Assembly: GCF_021390325.1 (NCBI RefSeq)
Contig: NZ_JAJUWU010000026.1
Location: 1-64,000 of the forward strand
Source of the DNA: Jiella avicenniae
Lineage (GTDB): Bacteria; Pseudomonadota; Alphaproteobacteria; Rhizobiales; Rhizobiaceae
Length of the DNA stretch: 64,000 bases
Direction of reading: 5' to 3'
Shown here in pieces: positions 8,569-16,880 of this stretch (position 1 is the first letter of the stretch; every line of letters begins with the position of its first letter). Under the pieces are notes generated by a model. That model saw only the letters and a list, made by a program, of their open reading frames with translations, was not told where the DNA came from and made no database searches. Made by a program: the position numbers and the translations under genes.

Positions 8569-8679
8569 TTGCATGCAACGTCCGCGATTGCGCAAAAATG
8601 CGGCAGAGCGGCGCGTGGCGTTTTGCTCCAAACCATTGAAAACGCTTGGACTCCCGTTTGGCATGGTGGTTGCATGCAA
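8569..8679. promoter_or_regulatory. Two TTGCATGCAA palindromes upstream of the ABC/cyanurate operon
   Basis: Perfect 10-bp palindromes at 8569-8578 and 8670-8679, centres 101 bp apart. The second overlaps the -12 element of the sigma54-type promoter. Such sites resemble short operators of GntR/FCD regulators, and an FCD regulator gene closes the cluster at 20033. Binding is inferred, not shown. The rest of 8495-8798 shows no gene. Confidence 0.4.
8659..8674 (+). promoter_or_regulatory. Sigma54 (RpoN) type -24/-12 promoter
   Basis: TGGCATG-N4-TTGCA matches the sigma54 consensus TGGCACG-N4-TTGC(A/T) with one substitution. The key GG (8660-8661) and GC (8672-8673) doublets have the required 10-nt spacing. 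Transcription would start near 8685, about 115 nt before the first gene. A nitrogen-controlled promoter suits an operon that releases ammonia from s-triazine breakdown products. No clear NtrC enhancer site was identified. Confidence 0.65.
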
Positions 8680-8798
8680 TCGGATCGAGACCCGGGCGCG
8701 CGGTCCGGGGCGTCGCGCAAGTCCGATCGGGCGCCGCGGCGAGACGCATGATCCGGGGCGCCTCGGCGACCGAGGACCACGAACCGAGAGGGATCACC

Positions 8799-9899
8799 AT
8801 GCTGCCAATGAACCGCCGCCGCTTCCTGGCCACCACCGCCGCGCTGTCCGCCGCGCCGCTGTTCGGCCGCCCGGCCTTCGCGGCCTCGCTGACCGCCGGC
8901 TTCGTCTATGTCGGCCCGCGCGACGACTATGGCTACAACCAGTCCCATGCCGAGGGCGCCGCGGCGATCAAGGACATGGAGGGGCTCACCATCGTCGAGG
9001 AGGAGAACGTCGCCGAGAGCGATGCGGCGGTGAAGACGATGGAATCGATGATCCAGCTCGACGGGGCGGGGCTGATCTTCCCGACCTCCTTCGGCTACTA
9101 CAATCCTTTCGTGGTCGACACCGCCAAAAGCTACGAGGACGTCCAGTTCCGCCATTGCGGGGGCTTGTGGACCGACGAGGACCCGAAGAACGCCGGCTCC
9201 TATTTCGGCTATATCGGCACGGCGCAATATATCTGCGGCATCATTGCCGGCCACATGACCAAGACGAAGCGCCTCGGCTTCGTCGCGGCGAAACCGATCC
9301 CGCAGGTGCTCCTCAACATCAACGCCTATACGCTCGGGGCGAAGTCGGTGGATCCGGAGATCACCACCCAGGTGATCTTCACCGGCGACTGGGCGATGCC
9401 GGTCAAGGAAGCCGAAGCCGTCAACGCGCTCGTCGACCAGGGCGCCGACGTCCTCACCTGCCATGTCGACAGCCCGAAGGTCTTCGTCCAGACGGCCGCG
9501 GGACGGGGCGCCTACGTCACCGGCTACCACACCAGCCAGGCGAAGCTTTCGCCGGAAAAATATCTCACCGGCGCCGAGTGGCACTGGGCGACGGTCTACA
9601 AGATGTTCGCCGAAAAGGCGCTGGCCGGCGAGGAGCTGCCGAATTTCGTCCGCGGCGGCCTCGCCGAGGATTTCGTCAAGATCTCCGACTACGGCCCGGC
9701 CGTGACGGAGGAGGCGAAGAAGCAGGCCGACGCCGTCAAGGCCGAGGTGATGAAGGGCGGCTTCGCCGTCATCAAGGGGCCGCTGAAGGACAACAAGGGC
9801 AACGAAGTCGTCGCCGCGGGCACAAAATATCCCGAGACCGCCATCGAACTCGAAAGCATGGACTACCTCGTCGAAGGCGTCATAGGCTCGACCTCGTGA
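8799..9899 (+). CDS. BMP/PnrA-family ABC transporter substrate-binding protein
   Basis: A 366-residue periplasmic binding protein. The N-terminus NRRRFLATTAALSAAPLFGR followed by PAFA looks like a twin-arginine signal with an Ala-X-Ala cleavage site. The mature part begins LTAGFVYVGPRDDYGYNQ, typical of the basic membrane protein (BMP/PnrA) family that binds nucleosides and related heterocycles. The ATG at 8799 has a GAGAGGG site; an ATG at 8808 is possible. It is followed 7 nt later by the first permease. Family knowledge plus the neighbouring ring-opening hydrolase suggest a planar N-heterocycle such as cyanuric acid or barbiturate, or its open-chain products, as the ligand. The ligand is inferred. 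Confidence 0.85.
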   Translation: MLPMNRRRFLATTAALSAAPLFGRPAFAASLTAGFVYVGPRDDYGYNQSHAEGAAAIKDMEGLTIVEEENVAESDAAVKTMESMIQLDGAGLIFPTSFGYYNPFVVDTAKSYEDVQFRHCGGLWTDEDPKNAGSYFGYIGTAQYICGIIAGHMTKTKRLGFVAAKPIPQVLLNINAYTLGAKSVDPEITTQVIFTGDWAMPVKEAEAVNALVDQGADVLTCHVDSPKVFVQTAAGRGAYVTGYHTSQAKLSPEKYLTGAEWHWATVYKMFAEKALAGEELPNFVRGGLAEDFVKISDYGPAVTEEAKKQADAVKAEVMKGGFAVIKGPLKDNKGNEVVAAGTKYPETAIELESMDYLVEGVIGSTS

Positions 9900-9906
9900 G
9901 GGCACG

Positions 9907-11022
9907 ATGAGCGAGATCACCGACAGGGCGCCGCTTTCCGGCTTCCAAGTCCGGCCGCTCCTCGGCGAGGCGGGACGGCGGCGGCTGGAAGGCTTTCTCA
10001 TTCCGCTGATCGCGCTTCTCGCCGGTCTGGCGTTGTTCGGCGCCTTCATCGCGGCGAACGGCAAGAGCCCGGTCGAGTTCTACCAGCTCGTCTATCGCGG
10101 CGGCTTCGGCACCTGGTTCTCGCTCCAGAACACCATGACGCGGGCGGCACCGCTGCTCCTCACCGCGCTCTGCGTGGCGCTTCCCGCCCAGCTCGGCCTC
10201 GTCGTCATCGGCGGGGAGGGGGCCTTCGTCCTCGGCGGGCTCGCCGCCGCCGTGGTCGGCCCGCTCTTCGGCTTCGCGCCGGGATCGCTGGCCATCCTGA
10301 CGATGGCGCTCGCCGGCATTTGCGCCGGCGGCGTCTGGATCGGCCTCGTCGGCGCGATGCGGCACTATCGCGGCATCAACGAGACGATCTCCAGCCTGTT
10401 GATGGCCTATATCGCCATCGCCCTGATGAACCATTTCGTCGAGGGTCCGCTGAAGGATCCGGCGAGCCTCAACAAGCCCTCCACCGTGCCGCTGCCGGAC
10501 CCGATGCGGGTCGGCGAGATCCCGGGCATGGACGTTCACTGGGGCTTTGCGGTGGGAATCCTCGCCTGCCTTGCCGCCGGCTTCGTCCTGTCGCGCACCA
10601 CTTTCGGCTTCGCCGCGCGCATTGCCGGCGGCAATGCCAGGGCCGCCGCCGTGCAGGGGCTTCCCGTCGGGCGGCTGATCCTCGCCTTCACGGCGGCGGC
10701 GGGCGCCGCGGCCGGGCTCGCGGGCATGATCCAGGTCGCGGCCGTGCAGGGCTCGGCCAATGCCTCGCTGGCGGCGGGTTACGGCTATACCGGCATCCTC
10801 ATCGCCTTCCTCGCCCGGCAGAACCCCGTCGCGATCATTCCGATGGCGCTTCTCATCGGCGGCATCGACGCCGCCGGCGGCTTCATCCAGCGGCGGATGG
10901 ATTTGCCCGACGCCACGGTCCTGGTGCTGCAGGGCATCCTGTTCGTGGCGATCCTCGTGTCCGAAACCCTGTCGGGCCGGCTTCTGCCGAGCCGCAACGC
11001 CAAGGCGGGAGGCGCGTCATGA
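9907..11022 (+). CDS. ABC transporter permease, BMP/nucleoside-type, subunit 1
   Basis: A 371-residue polytopic membrane protein of the branched-chain-type (BPD_transp_2) permeases. Visible features include a first membrane helix near residues 30-52 (FLIPLIALLAGLALFGAFIA), GGEGAFVLGGLAAAVVG, and the conserved cytoplasmic segment GINETISSLLMAYIAIALMNH that contacts the ATPase. It forms a heterodimeric channel with the next gene, whose start overlaps its stop by 4 nt (ATGA), so translation is coupled. Confidence 0.88.
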   Translation: MSEITDRAPLSGFQVRPLLGEAGRRRLEGFLIPLIALLAGLALFGAFIAANGKSPVEFYQLVYRGGFGTWFSLQNTMTRAAPLLLTALCVALPAQLGLVVIGGEGAFVLGGLAAAVVGPLFGFAPGSLAILTMALAGICAGGVWIGLVGAMRHYRGINETISSLLMAYIAIALMNHFVEGPLKDPASLNKPSTVPLPDPMRVGEIPGMDVHWGFAVGILACLAAGFVLSRTTFGFAARIAGGNARAAAVQGLPVGRLILAFTAAAGAAAGLAGMIQVAAVQGSANASLAAGYGYTGILIAFLARQNPVAIIPMALLIGGIDAAGGFIQRRMDLPDATVLVLQGILFVAILVSETLSGRLLPSRNAKAGGAS

Positions 11023-11942
11023 ATGCCGATCTCGGCCTCTGGGCGGTGCCGATCGCCGTTCTCGGTGGCATGCTGCGGGTCTCGACGCCGTTTCTCTTCG
11101 TCAGCCTCGGCGAATGCGTCACCGAGAAGTCGGGCCGCATCAATCTCGGCCTCGAAGGCACCCTCGTCTTCGGCGCCATGGCCGGCTATGGCGGGTCCTA
11201 TCTCACCGGCAATCCGTGGGCGGGCGTGCTTCTCGCCGGCATTGCGGGAACGCTGTTCGGCCTCCTCCACGCCGCGCTCTGCTCGCTGCCGCGGGTCAAC
11301 GACATCGCGGTGGGGATTGCCCTGATGATCCTCGGCTCGGGCCTCGCCTTCTTCTTCGGCAAGCCGCTGATCCAGCCCGCGGCGCCGATGCTGCCCGGCC
11401 TGTCCCTCGGCGCCTGGTCGAACGTGCCGCAGCTGCGCTCGGCGCTCGAAGTCTCGCCGCTGTTCCTCATCGGCGTCGCCGTCGCCGTCATCCTGCTCTT
11501 CGTCTTCAAGCGCACGCGGATCGGGCTGATCCTGCGGATGGTCGGCGACAGCGCCGACGCCGCACGCGCGATGGGCTATCCGATCGTCCCGGTGCGGATC
11601 GCCGCCACCGCCTTCGGCGGCTTCATGGCCGGCGTCGCGGGCGCCTATCTGTCGCTCTATTATCCCGGCTCCTGGAACGAGCACATCTCGTCCGGCCAGG
11701 GCCTGATCGCCGTCGCCCTCGTCATCTTCGCGCGGTGGAACCCGCTGGCCTGCCTCGGCGCGGCGCTGATCTTCGGCGGGGCAGGGGCGCTCGGCCCGGC
11801 GCTCCAGTCGGTCGGCGTCACCTCCGGCTACTATCTGTTTTATGCCGCACCCTACGTGCTGACGCTGCTCATCCTCTTCCTCACGTCCTCGCCGCGCCGG
11901 GCGCTCGAAGGGGCGCCGCGCGAACTGTCGATCACCAAGTAA
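11019..11942 (+). CDS. ABC transporter permease, BMP/nucleoside-type, subunit 2
   Basis: A 307-residue membrane protein, the shorter partner in BMP-type importers. It has the segment TEKSGRINLGLEGTLVFGAM typical of these permeases and the coupling region VNDIAVGIALMILGSGLAFF. Eight to ten hydrophobic segments are visible. It overlaps the upstream permease by ATGA and is followed after 10 nt by the formamidase gene behind an AAAGGAG site. Confidence 0.88.
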   Translation: MNADLGLWAVPIAVLGGMLRVSTPFLFVSLGECVTEKSGRINLGLEGTLVFGAMAGYGGSYLTGNPWAGVLLAGIAGTLFGLLHAALCSLPRVNDIAVGIALMILGSGLAFFFGKPLIQPAAPMLPGLSLGAWSNVPQLRSALEVSPLFLIGVAVAVILLFVFKRTRIGLILRMVGDSADAARAMGYPIVPVRIAATAFGGFMAGVAGAYLSLYYPGSWNEHISSGQGLIAVALVIFARWNPLACLGAALIFGGAGALGPALQSVGVTSGYYLFYAAPYVLTLLILFLTSSPRRALEGAPRELSITK

Positions 11943-11952
11943 AGGAGCCACC

Positions 11953-12969
11953 ATGAACGGATTGGGCGGTCTCAACAAATCGGAAAGCGGCGTCGTCATC
12001 GGCTGCGTCCAGCTGCAGCTACCGACCGTCGTCACCAAGGCGGACCTTGCCGCGCAGACGGAGAAGATCGTCGCCATGGTCGGCAAGGCCCGGCGAAACC
12101 TGTCGACGATGGATCTCGTCGTCTTCCCGGAATATTCGCTGCACGGCCTGTCGATGGACACCAATCCGGAGATCATGTGCCGGGTCGACGGGCCCGAGGT
12201 CGCGGCCTTCAGGCAAGCCTGCGTCGACAACGGGATCTGGGGCTGCTTCTCGATCATGGAGCTCAACCCCGGCGGCATGCCCTACAACACCGGGCTGATC
12301 ATCAATGACGCCGGCGAGATCGTTCTCAACTACCGCAAGCTCCACCCCTGGGTGCCGGTCGAGCCGTGGGAGCCGGGCGACAGGGGCATCCCGGTCATCG
12401 ACGGGCCGAACGGCTCGAAGCTCGCGCTGATCATCTGCCACGACGGCATGTTCCCCGAGATGGCCCGCGAATGCGCCTACAAGGGCGCCGAAATCATGCT
12501 CAGGACCGCCGGCTACACCGCGCCGATCCGCCAGTCCTGGCGCTTCACCAACCAGGCGAACTCCTTCCAGAACCTGATGATCACGGCGAACGTCTGCATG
12601 TGCGGTTCGGACGGCTCGTTCGATTCCATGGGCGAGGGCATGATCGTCGACTTCGACGGCACGGTGATCGCCCATGGCGAGACGGGGCGGCCCGACGAGA
12701 TCATCACTGCGGAAGTCCGGCCGGATCTGGTCCGCGAAGCGCGGGCCGGCTGGGGCGTCGAGAACAACATCTACCAGCTCGGCCACCGCGGCTATGTCGC
12801 GGTGAGGGGCGGCGCGCAGGACTGCCCCTATACCTTCATGCACGACATGGTGGCGGGCAAATACCGCGTCCCCTGGGAGGACGAGGTGAAGGTGACCGAC
12901 GGCACCTCCTGCGGCTTCCCGGCGCCGACGCGGGTTTTCGGCGAGCGGTTGAAGGACGCGGCGGAGTGA
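11953..12969 (+). CDS. amiF: Formamidase (nitrilase superfamily)
   Basis: A 338-residue amidase hydrolysing formamide to formate and ammonia in the cytoplasm. The nitrilase triad is visible as Glu60 (LVVFPEYSLHG), Lys129 (YRKLHPW) and Cys162 (IICHDGMFPE). The start MNGLGGLNKSESGVV and the C-terminal GHRGYVAVRGGAQDCPYTF and PWEDEVKVTDGTSCGFP match AmiF formamidases rather than AmiE acylamide amidases. It sits inside the transporter/cyanurate operon, which suggests it recovers nitrogen from formamide or a small amide liberated or co-imported there. The start has AAAGGAGCC upstream. Function at family level is secure; its pathway link is inference. Confidence 0.9.
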   Translation: MNGLGGLNKSESGVVIGCVQLQLPTVVTKADLAAQTEKIVAMVGKARRNLSTMDLVVFPEYSLHGLSMDTNPEIMCRVDGPEVAAFRQACVDNGIWGCFSIMELNPGGMPYNTGLIINDAGEIVLNYRKLHPWVPVEPWEPGDRGIPVIDGPNGSKLALIICHDGMFPEMARECAYKGAEIMLRTAGYTAPIRQSWRFTNQANSFQNLMITANVCMCGSDGSFDSMGEGMIVDFDGTVIAHGETGRPDEIITAEVRPDLVREARAGWGVENNIYQLGHRGYVAVRGGAQDCPYTFMHDMVAGKYRVPWEDEVKVTDGTSCGFPAPTRVFGERLKDAAE

Positions 12970-13037
12970 TGGGGGTGGTTTCGCCATCCGTCGCCGGCTG
13001 GGCCGATTTGCCCGCATTTACCGACGTCGCGGCTGCA

Positions 13038-13216
13038 GCACCCCCCTCTGCCCTGCCGGGCATCTCCCCCACAAGGGGGGAGATCGGCAGTGTCAGGGGC
13101 GACGCCTTTTCGTTCGATCGTCTTGCAGATTTCGTAGCAGCTGAACGGACGCTGGCGTTTCCGCAGTATCGATCTCCCCCCTTGTGGGGGAGATGCCGGC
13201 AGGCAGAGGGGGGTGC
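13038..13216. repeat. Interspersed palindromic element, copy A (C6/G6-arm type)
   Basis: Left arm 13038-13086 (GCACCCCCCTCTGCCCTGCC and on) and right arm 13170-13216 (ending GAGGGGGGTGC) are near-perfect inverted copies of about 47-49 bp separated by about 83 bp. Each arm itself holds an ATCTCCCCC.../...GGGGGAGAT hairpin. Related arms occur at 28984-29030 and 29061-29109. This pattern resembles RIME-like palindromic repeats scattered through Hyphomicrobiales genomes. Confidence 0.8.
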
Positions 13217-13239
13217 TTCAGCCGGACGTCGCCCCCACC

Positions 13240-13378
13240 GCGGCGTCATCCTCGGGCTTGTCCCGAGGATCTACCGTCCCCTCCGCGCCAGAAGCCTTGC
13301 CGGATGGCGGAGCGCCGACGATCAATCCCTCGATCCGGCGGCAGTAGATCCTCGGGACAAGCCCGAGGATGACGCCGC
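13240..13378. repeat. Inverted pair of 34-bp palindromic units
   Basis: A unit at 13240-13273 (GCGGCGTCATCCTCGGGCTT and on) and an exact 34-bp inverse at 13345-13378, separated by 71 bp. Each unit contains the hairpin ATCCTCGGG-CTTGT-CCCGAGGAT. Such units are common extragenic repeats in rhizobial-type genomes and differ from the C6/G6 element beside them. Confidence 0.8.
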
Positions 13379-13444
13379 GTCGATGTTCTCGGTCGGTCGC
13401 GAGCGCTTCTCCCGCACCTCGCCGCATCAGGAAGGACCCCACCG

Positions 13445-14170
13445 ATGACCACCACCCTCGACGAGCGCATCGACGCCGCCTTCGTCCCCGGCGGTCGCAC
13501 CGTCGCCTCGGACCCTTATCCGTGGCCCTTCGACGGCAATCTCAAGCCTCAGAACACCGCCATCGTCGTCATCGACATGCAGGTCGATTTCTGCGCGCCG
13601 GGTGGCTACGTCGATTCGATGGGCTACGACCTGTCGAACACCAGAGCGCCGATCGCGCCGATCGCCAAACTCCTCGAAGTCGCCCGTGCAAAAGACTTCA
13701 CCGTCATCCACACCCGCGAGGGCCACAAGCCGGACCTGTCCGATCTGCCCGCCAACAAGCGCTGGCGCTCCCAGCGGATCGGCGCCGGGATCGGCGACCA
13801 GGGGCCGTGCGGGCGCATTCTGGTGCGCGGCGAGCCGGGCTGGGAGATCATTCCGGAACTGCAGCCAATCGCCGGCGAGCCGATCATCGACAAGCCAGGC
13901 AAGGGTTCGTTCCTCGCCACCGACTTCGACCTCGTGCTCCAGACCAAAGGCATCCGCAACATCGTGCTTTGCGGCGTCACCACCGACGTCTGCGTCCACA
14001 CCACCATGCGCGACGCCAACGATCGGGGTTACGAATGCCTCGTCCTGTCGGACTGCACCGGCGCGACGAAACTCGAAAATCACCTCGCGGCGCTCGACAT
14101 GGTGAAGATGCAGGGCGGCGTCTTCGGCGCGGTCGCGACGAGCGACGCCTTCATCGCGGCGATCGCCTGA
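13445..14170 (+). CDS. biuH: Biuret hydrolase (isochorismatase-fold cysteine hydrolase)
   Basis: A 241-residue cysteine hydrolase converting biuret to allophanate and ammonia. The triad is visible as Asp44 (VVIDMQVDF), Lys150 (IIDKPGKGSF) and Cys183 (TTDVCVHTTMR), at a constant offset of eight from the characterised Rhizobium leguminosarum BiuH (Asp36, Lys142, Cys175). The segments DPYPWPF, YVDSMGYDLS, ANKRWRSQRIGAGIGD and KMQGGVFG also match that enzyme as I remember it. It directly precedes the ring-opening amidohydrolase with TGATG overlap. An upstream AAGGA is present 9 nt before ATG. It is the central enzyme of the cyanuric acid route in rhizobia, replacing the amidase AtzE. Confidence 0.9.
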   Translation: MTTTLDERIDAAFVPGGRTVASDPYPWPFDGNLKPQNTAIVVIDMQVDFCAPGGYVDSMGYDLSNTRAPIAPIAKLLEVARAKDFTVIHTREGHKPDLSDLPANKRWRSQRIGAGIGDQGPCGRILVRGEPGWEIIPELQPIAGEPIIDKPGKGSFLATDFDLVLQTKGIRNIVLCGVTTDVCVHTTMRDANDRGYECLVLSDCTGATKLENHLAALDMVKMQGGVFGAVATSDAFIAAIA

Positions 14171-15279
14171 TGCGGCGGGCTCTCGTCCATCGCATCGCGA
14201 CGACGGCGCCGGACGACGTCTCGGGCCTGGAAGCCGCGATCGCCGCCGGGCGGATCGACCCGGCCGGGATCGTCGCGATCCTCGGCAAGACCGAGGGCAA
14301 TGGCTGCGTCAACGATTTCACCCGGGCCTTTGCCGTCTCGGCGCTCGAGGCCTGCCTCGCGAAGCACCTCCCCGGCGACGCGGTGGCGGGCATTGCCATG
14401 GTGATGTCCGGCGGCACCGAGGGCGCGCTGTCGCCGCACATCCTCGTTCTGGAGCACCGCGACCTCGCGGACGAAGCGGGCGAGGGGCCGGCGCTCGCCA
14501 TCGGCGTCGCCCACACCGGCGACATGCCGCCGGAGCATCTCGGCCGCATGGGGCAGGTCTGGCTGGTGGCCGAGGGCGTCGCCAAGGCGATGCACCAAGC
14601 CGGCATCGAGGATCCGGCGGACGTCCATTTCGTCCAGATCAAGTGCCCGCTGCTGACGGCCGAGCGGATCGCCGGCGCCGAGGCGCGGGGCGAGACGACG
14701 GCGACCCGCGACACGCTGAAATCCATGGGGTTGTCCCGCGGCGCTTCGGCCCTCGGCGTCGCCCTGGCGCTGGGTGAGATCGAGGCCCATGCGATGAGCG
14801 ACACGGCGATCGGCAGGGACGTCTCCCTCTGGTCGGGCCGGGCGAGCGCTTCTGCGGGCGTCGAGTTGCAGAACCACGAGATCGTCGTCCTCGGCATGAG
14901 CAGGGCGTGGTCGGGTCCGCTCGCGATCGACCATGCGGTGATGGCCGACGGGATCGACGTCGAGCCGGTGCGCGCGGCCCTCGCACGGCTCGGCTTTGCG
15001 GCGGACGGCCAGCTCTCGCAGGATGAGCGGGGACGCCTCGTCGCCCTCCTCGCCAAGGCCGAGCCGGGCTCGACGGGGCGCCTGCGCGGCGCCCGCCACA
15101 CCATGCTCGACGACAGCGACATTTCCGCCACCCGCCATGCCCGCGCCTTCACCGGCGGCGCGCTGGCCGGGCTCACCGGCCTGACGGAGCTCTTCGTCTC
15201 CGGTGGGGCCGAGCATCAGGGGCCGGACGGCGGCGGCCCGGTCGCCGTCATCGCCCACCGCGCCGAGGGGAGACGCTGA
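14170..15279 (+). CDS. atzD: Cyanuric acid amidohydrolase / barbiturase family ring-opening enzyme (AtzD/TrzD type)
   Basis: A 369-residue member of the small AtzD/barbiturase family, three homologous domains each giving a Lys-Ser pair. Seen here are Lys40-Ser80 (GKTEGNGCVNDFTR; VMSGGTEG), Lys158-Ser226 (QIKCPLL; SGRASASAGVEL) and Lys296-Ser344 (LAKAEPGS; FVSGGAEHQGPDGGG). It hydrolyses cyanuric acid to carboxybiuret, which loses CO2 to biuret, or barbiturate in the sister enzymes. The adjacent biuret hydrolase and allophanate hydrolase favour cyanuric acid. Start and stop codons overlap the neighbours by one base at both ends (TGATG), so it is tightly co-translated with biuH and the ATPase gene. 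Confidence 0.88.
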   Translation: MRRALVHRIATTAPDDVSGLEAAIAAGRIDPAGIVAILGKTEGNGCVNDFTRAFAVSALEACLAKHLPGDAVAGIAMVMSGGTEGALSPHILVLEHRDLADEAGEGPALAIGVAHTGDMPPEHLGRMGQVWLVAEGVAKAMHQAGIEDPADVHFVQIKCPLLTAERIAGAEARGETTATRDTLKSMGLSRGASALGVALALGEIEAHAMSDTAIGRDVSLWSGRASASAGVELQNHEIVVLGMSRAWSGPLAIDHAVMADGIDVEPVRAALARLGFAADGQLSQDERGRLVALLAKAEPGSTGRLRGARHTMLDDSDISATRHARAFTGGALAGLTGLTELFVSGGAEHQGPDGGGPVAVIAHRAEGRR

Positions 15280-16880
15280 TGTCCGCCGTCGCCATCATGG
15301 AAGACGTCGAAGAGCCGGGCCCGGCGGCCGAGCGGCGCGGCGCACGCCCGCTGCTGGAGGCCATCGGCCTCACCAAGCGTTTCGGGTCCTTCACCGCGCT
15401 CGACGCGGTCTCGATCGAGCTTCACGCCGGCGAGTTCCATGCCCTTCTCGGGGAAAACGGCGCCGGCAAGTCGACCCTCGTCAAATGCATGCTCGGCTAC
15501 TACCACCCGGACGAGGGCTCCGTGATCCTCGACGGGCGGGAACGGACGATCGCCAGCCCGCGCGATGCGAGGCGCCTCGGCATCGGCATGGTCTACCAGC
15601 ATTTCACCCTCGTTCCCTCGATGACGGTGCTGGAAAACCTCGTCATGTCGCGCAGCGAGGTGCCACGCGTCATCGACTGGCGGGCCGAACGCAAGGCGCT
15701 GTCGGCGTTTCTGGAAACGATGCCGCTGAAGGTGCCGCTCGATACCAAGGTCGACCGGCTGTCCTCCGGCGAGCGGCAGAAAACCGAGATCCTGAAACAG
15801 CTCTATCTCGGTTCCCGCGTCCTCGTCCTCGACGAGCCGACCTCGGTGCTGACGCCGGACGAGGCGCGCGAGGTGCTCGGCTTCCTTCGCGCTTTGGCAT
15901 CCGAGAGCGGCATGTCGGTGCTGCTGATCACCCACAAATTCGCCGAGGTGACGGCCTTCTGCGACCGCGTCACGGTCCTGCGCAAGGGCGCCAAGGTCGG
16001 CGCCGGCAAGGTGGCCGAACTTTCCACCGCCGCAATGGCGGAGATGATGATCGGCGAGCGGGAGCTTGCCGCGGTGCCGGAGCGCGTCGCTCCTGCGGCC
16101 GATGCGGAGCCCGTGCTTGCCGCCCGCAGTCTCGTCTCCGGCGATGCCGGGACGCGCGGCTCCGTCGCGATCGACCGGCTCGATGTCCGGGCCGGCGAGA
16201 TCGTCGGCATCGCCGGGATATCCGGCAACGGCCAGACGCGGCTGGTCGAGCTGATCTCCGGCCAGGCGCGCCCCGATGCCGGCGAGATCCGCGTGAAGGG
16301 AAAGGCCTATGACGCCAGCCGCAGGGCTGCCCAGGCGATGAAGGTCCGGTGCCTCCCGGAAGAGCCGCTGCGCAACGCCTGCGTCGGCAAGATGAGCGTC
16401 GCCGAAAACCTCGCCTTCCGCGCCTTCGACCGGGACGGCGGCGGCAAGCCGCGCCGGCTGCTCGACAGGGGGGGCATGCGCCGCGAGGCCGAGCGGCTGA
16501 TCGCCGCCTATTCGGTCAAGACCCAGTCGCCGTCGGCGCGGATCGAGACGCTGTCCGGCGGCAACGTCCAGCGCGCCGTGCTGGCCCGCGAGCTGTCGGG
16601 CGAGACCGACCTCCTGGTCGCCGCCAACCCCTGCTTCGGCCTCGATTTCGGCGCCGTCGCCGACATCAGGGCGCAGATCCTCAAGGCCCGCAACGACGGC
16701 GCGGCCGTCCTGTTGGTCTCGGAGGATCTCGACGAGGTCGTCGCCCTGTCGGACCGCATCGCCGTGATGTTCGAGGGCCGCATCGTCTTCGAATGCGAAG
16801 GCGGCGAAAAGGCCGACACGCGCGAGATCGGCGCTCACATGGCCGGCCATTCGGCGGTCGAAGCGGGAGGGCTCGACTGA
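15279..16880 (+). CDS. ABC transporter ATP-binding protein, BMP/nucleoside importer type (tandem ATPase)
   Basis: A 533-residue protein with two ABC cassettes, as usual for BMP-type and sugar importers. First cassette: Walker [12 protein letters not shown]-loop [13 protein letters not shown], signature [16 protein letters not shown], Walker [12 protein letters not shown]. The second is degenerate: [16 protein letters not shown] in place of a full Walker A, then [16 protein letters not shown]. It is separated from its permeases by the enzyme genes but is the only matching ATPase in the cluster. It overlaps atzD and the next hydrolase by single bases, so transport and hydrolysis are co-expressed. 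Confidence 0.88.
   Translation: MSAVAIMEDVEEPGPAAERRGARPLLEAIGLTKRFGSFTALDAVSIELHAGEFHALLGENGAGKSTLVKCMLGYYHPDEGSVILDGRERTIASPRDARRLGIGMVYQHFTLVPSMTVLENLVMSRSEVPRVIDWRAERKALSAFLETMPLKVPLDTKVDRLSSGERQKTEILKQLYLGSRVLVLDEPTSVLTPDEAREVLGFLRALASESGMSVLLITHKFAEVTAFCDRVTVLRKGAKVGAGKVAELSTAAMAEMMIGERELAAVPERVAPAADAEPVLAARSLVSGDAGTRGSVAIDRLDVRAGEIVGIAGISGNGQTRLVELISGQARPDAGEIRVKGKAYDASRRAAQAMKVRCLPEEPLRNACVGKMSVAENLAFRAFDRDGGGKPRRLLDRGGMRREAERLIAAYSVKTQSPSARIETLSGGNVQRAVLARELSGETDLLVAANPCFGLDFGAVADIRAQILKARNDGAAVLLVSEDLDEVVALSDRIAVMFEGRIVFECEGGEKADTREIGAHMAGHSAVEAGGLD

Larger units (their letters stand above)
12970..13444. other. Repeat-filled intergenic region between amiF and biuH
   Basis: A 475-bp gap with no gene of its own. 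It is made almost entirely of two palindromic repeat pairs (13038-13216 and 13240-13378), listed separately. Despite this gap the flanking genes share direction and pathway, so the repeats probably inserted into an operon. Confidence 0.7.

Noticed and set aside
10320-11942. A 540-codon forward frame spanning the end of permease 1 and permease 2
   Set aside because: Its first part is an off-frame shadow; only the part from 11019 is the real permease 2, with an ATGA overlap start.
13038-13378. Repeat cluster considered as a CRISPR array
   Set aside because: Units are long palindromes in inverted pairs, not short direct repeats with regular spacers.
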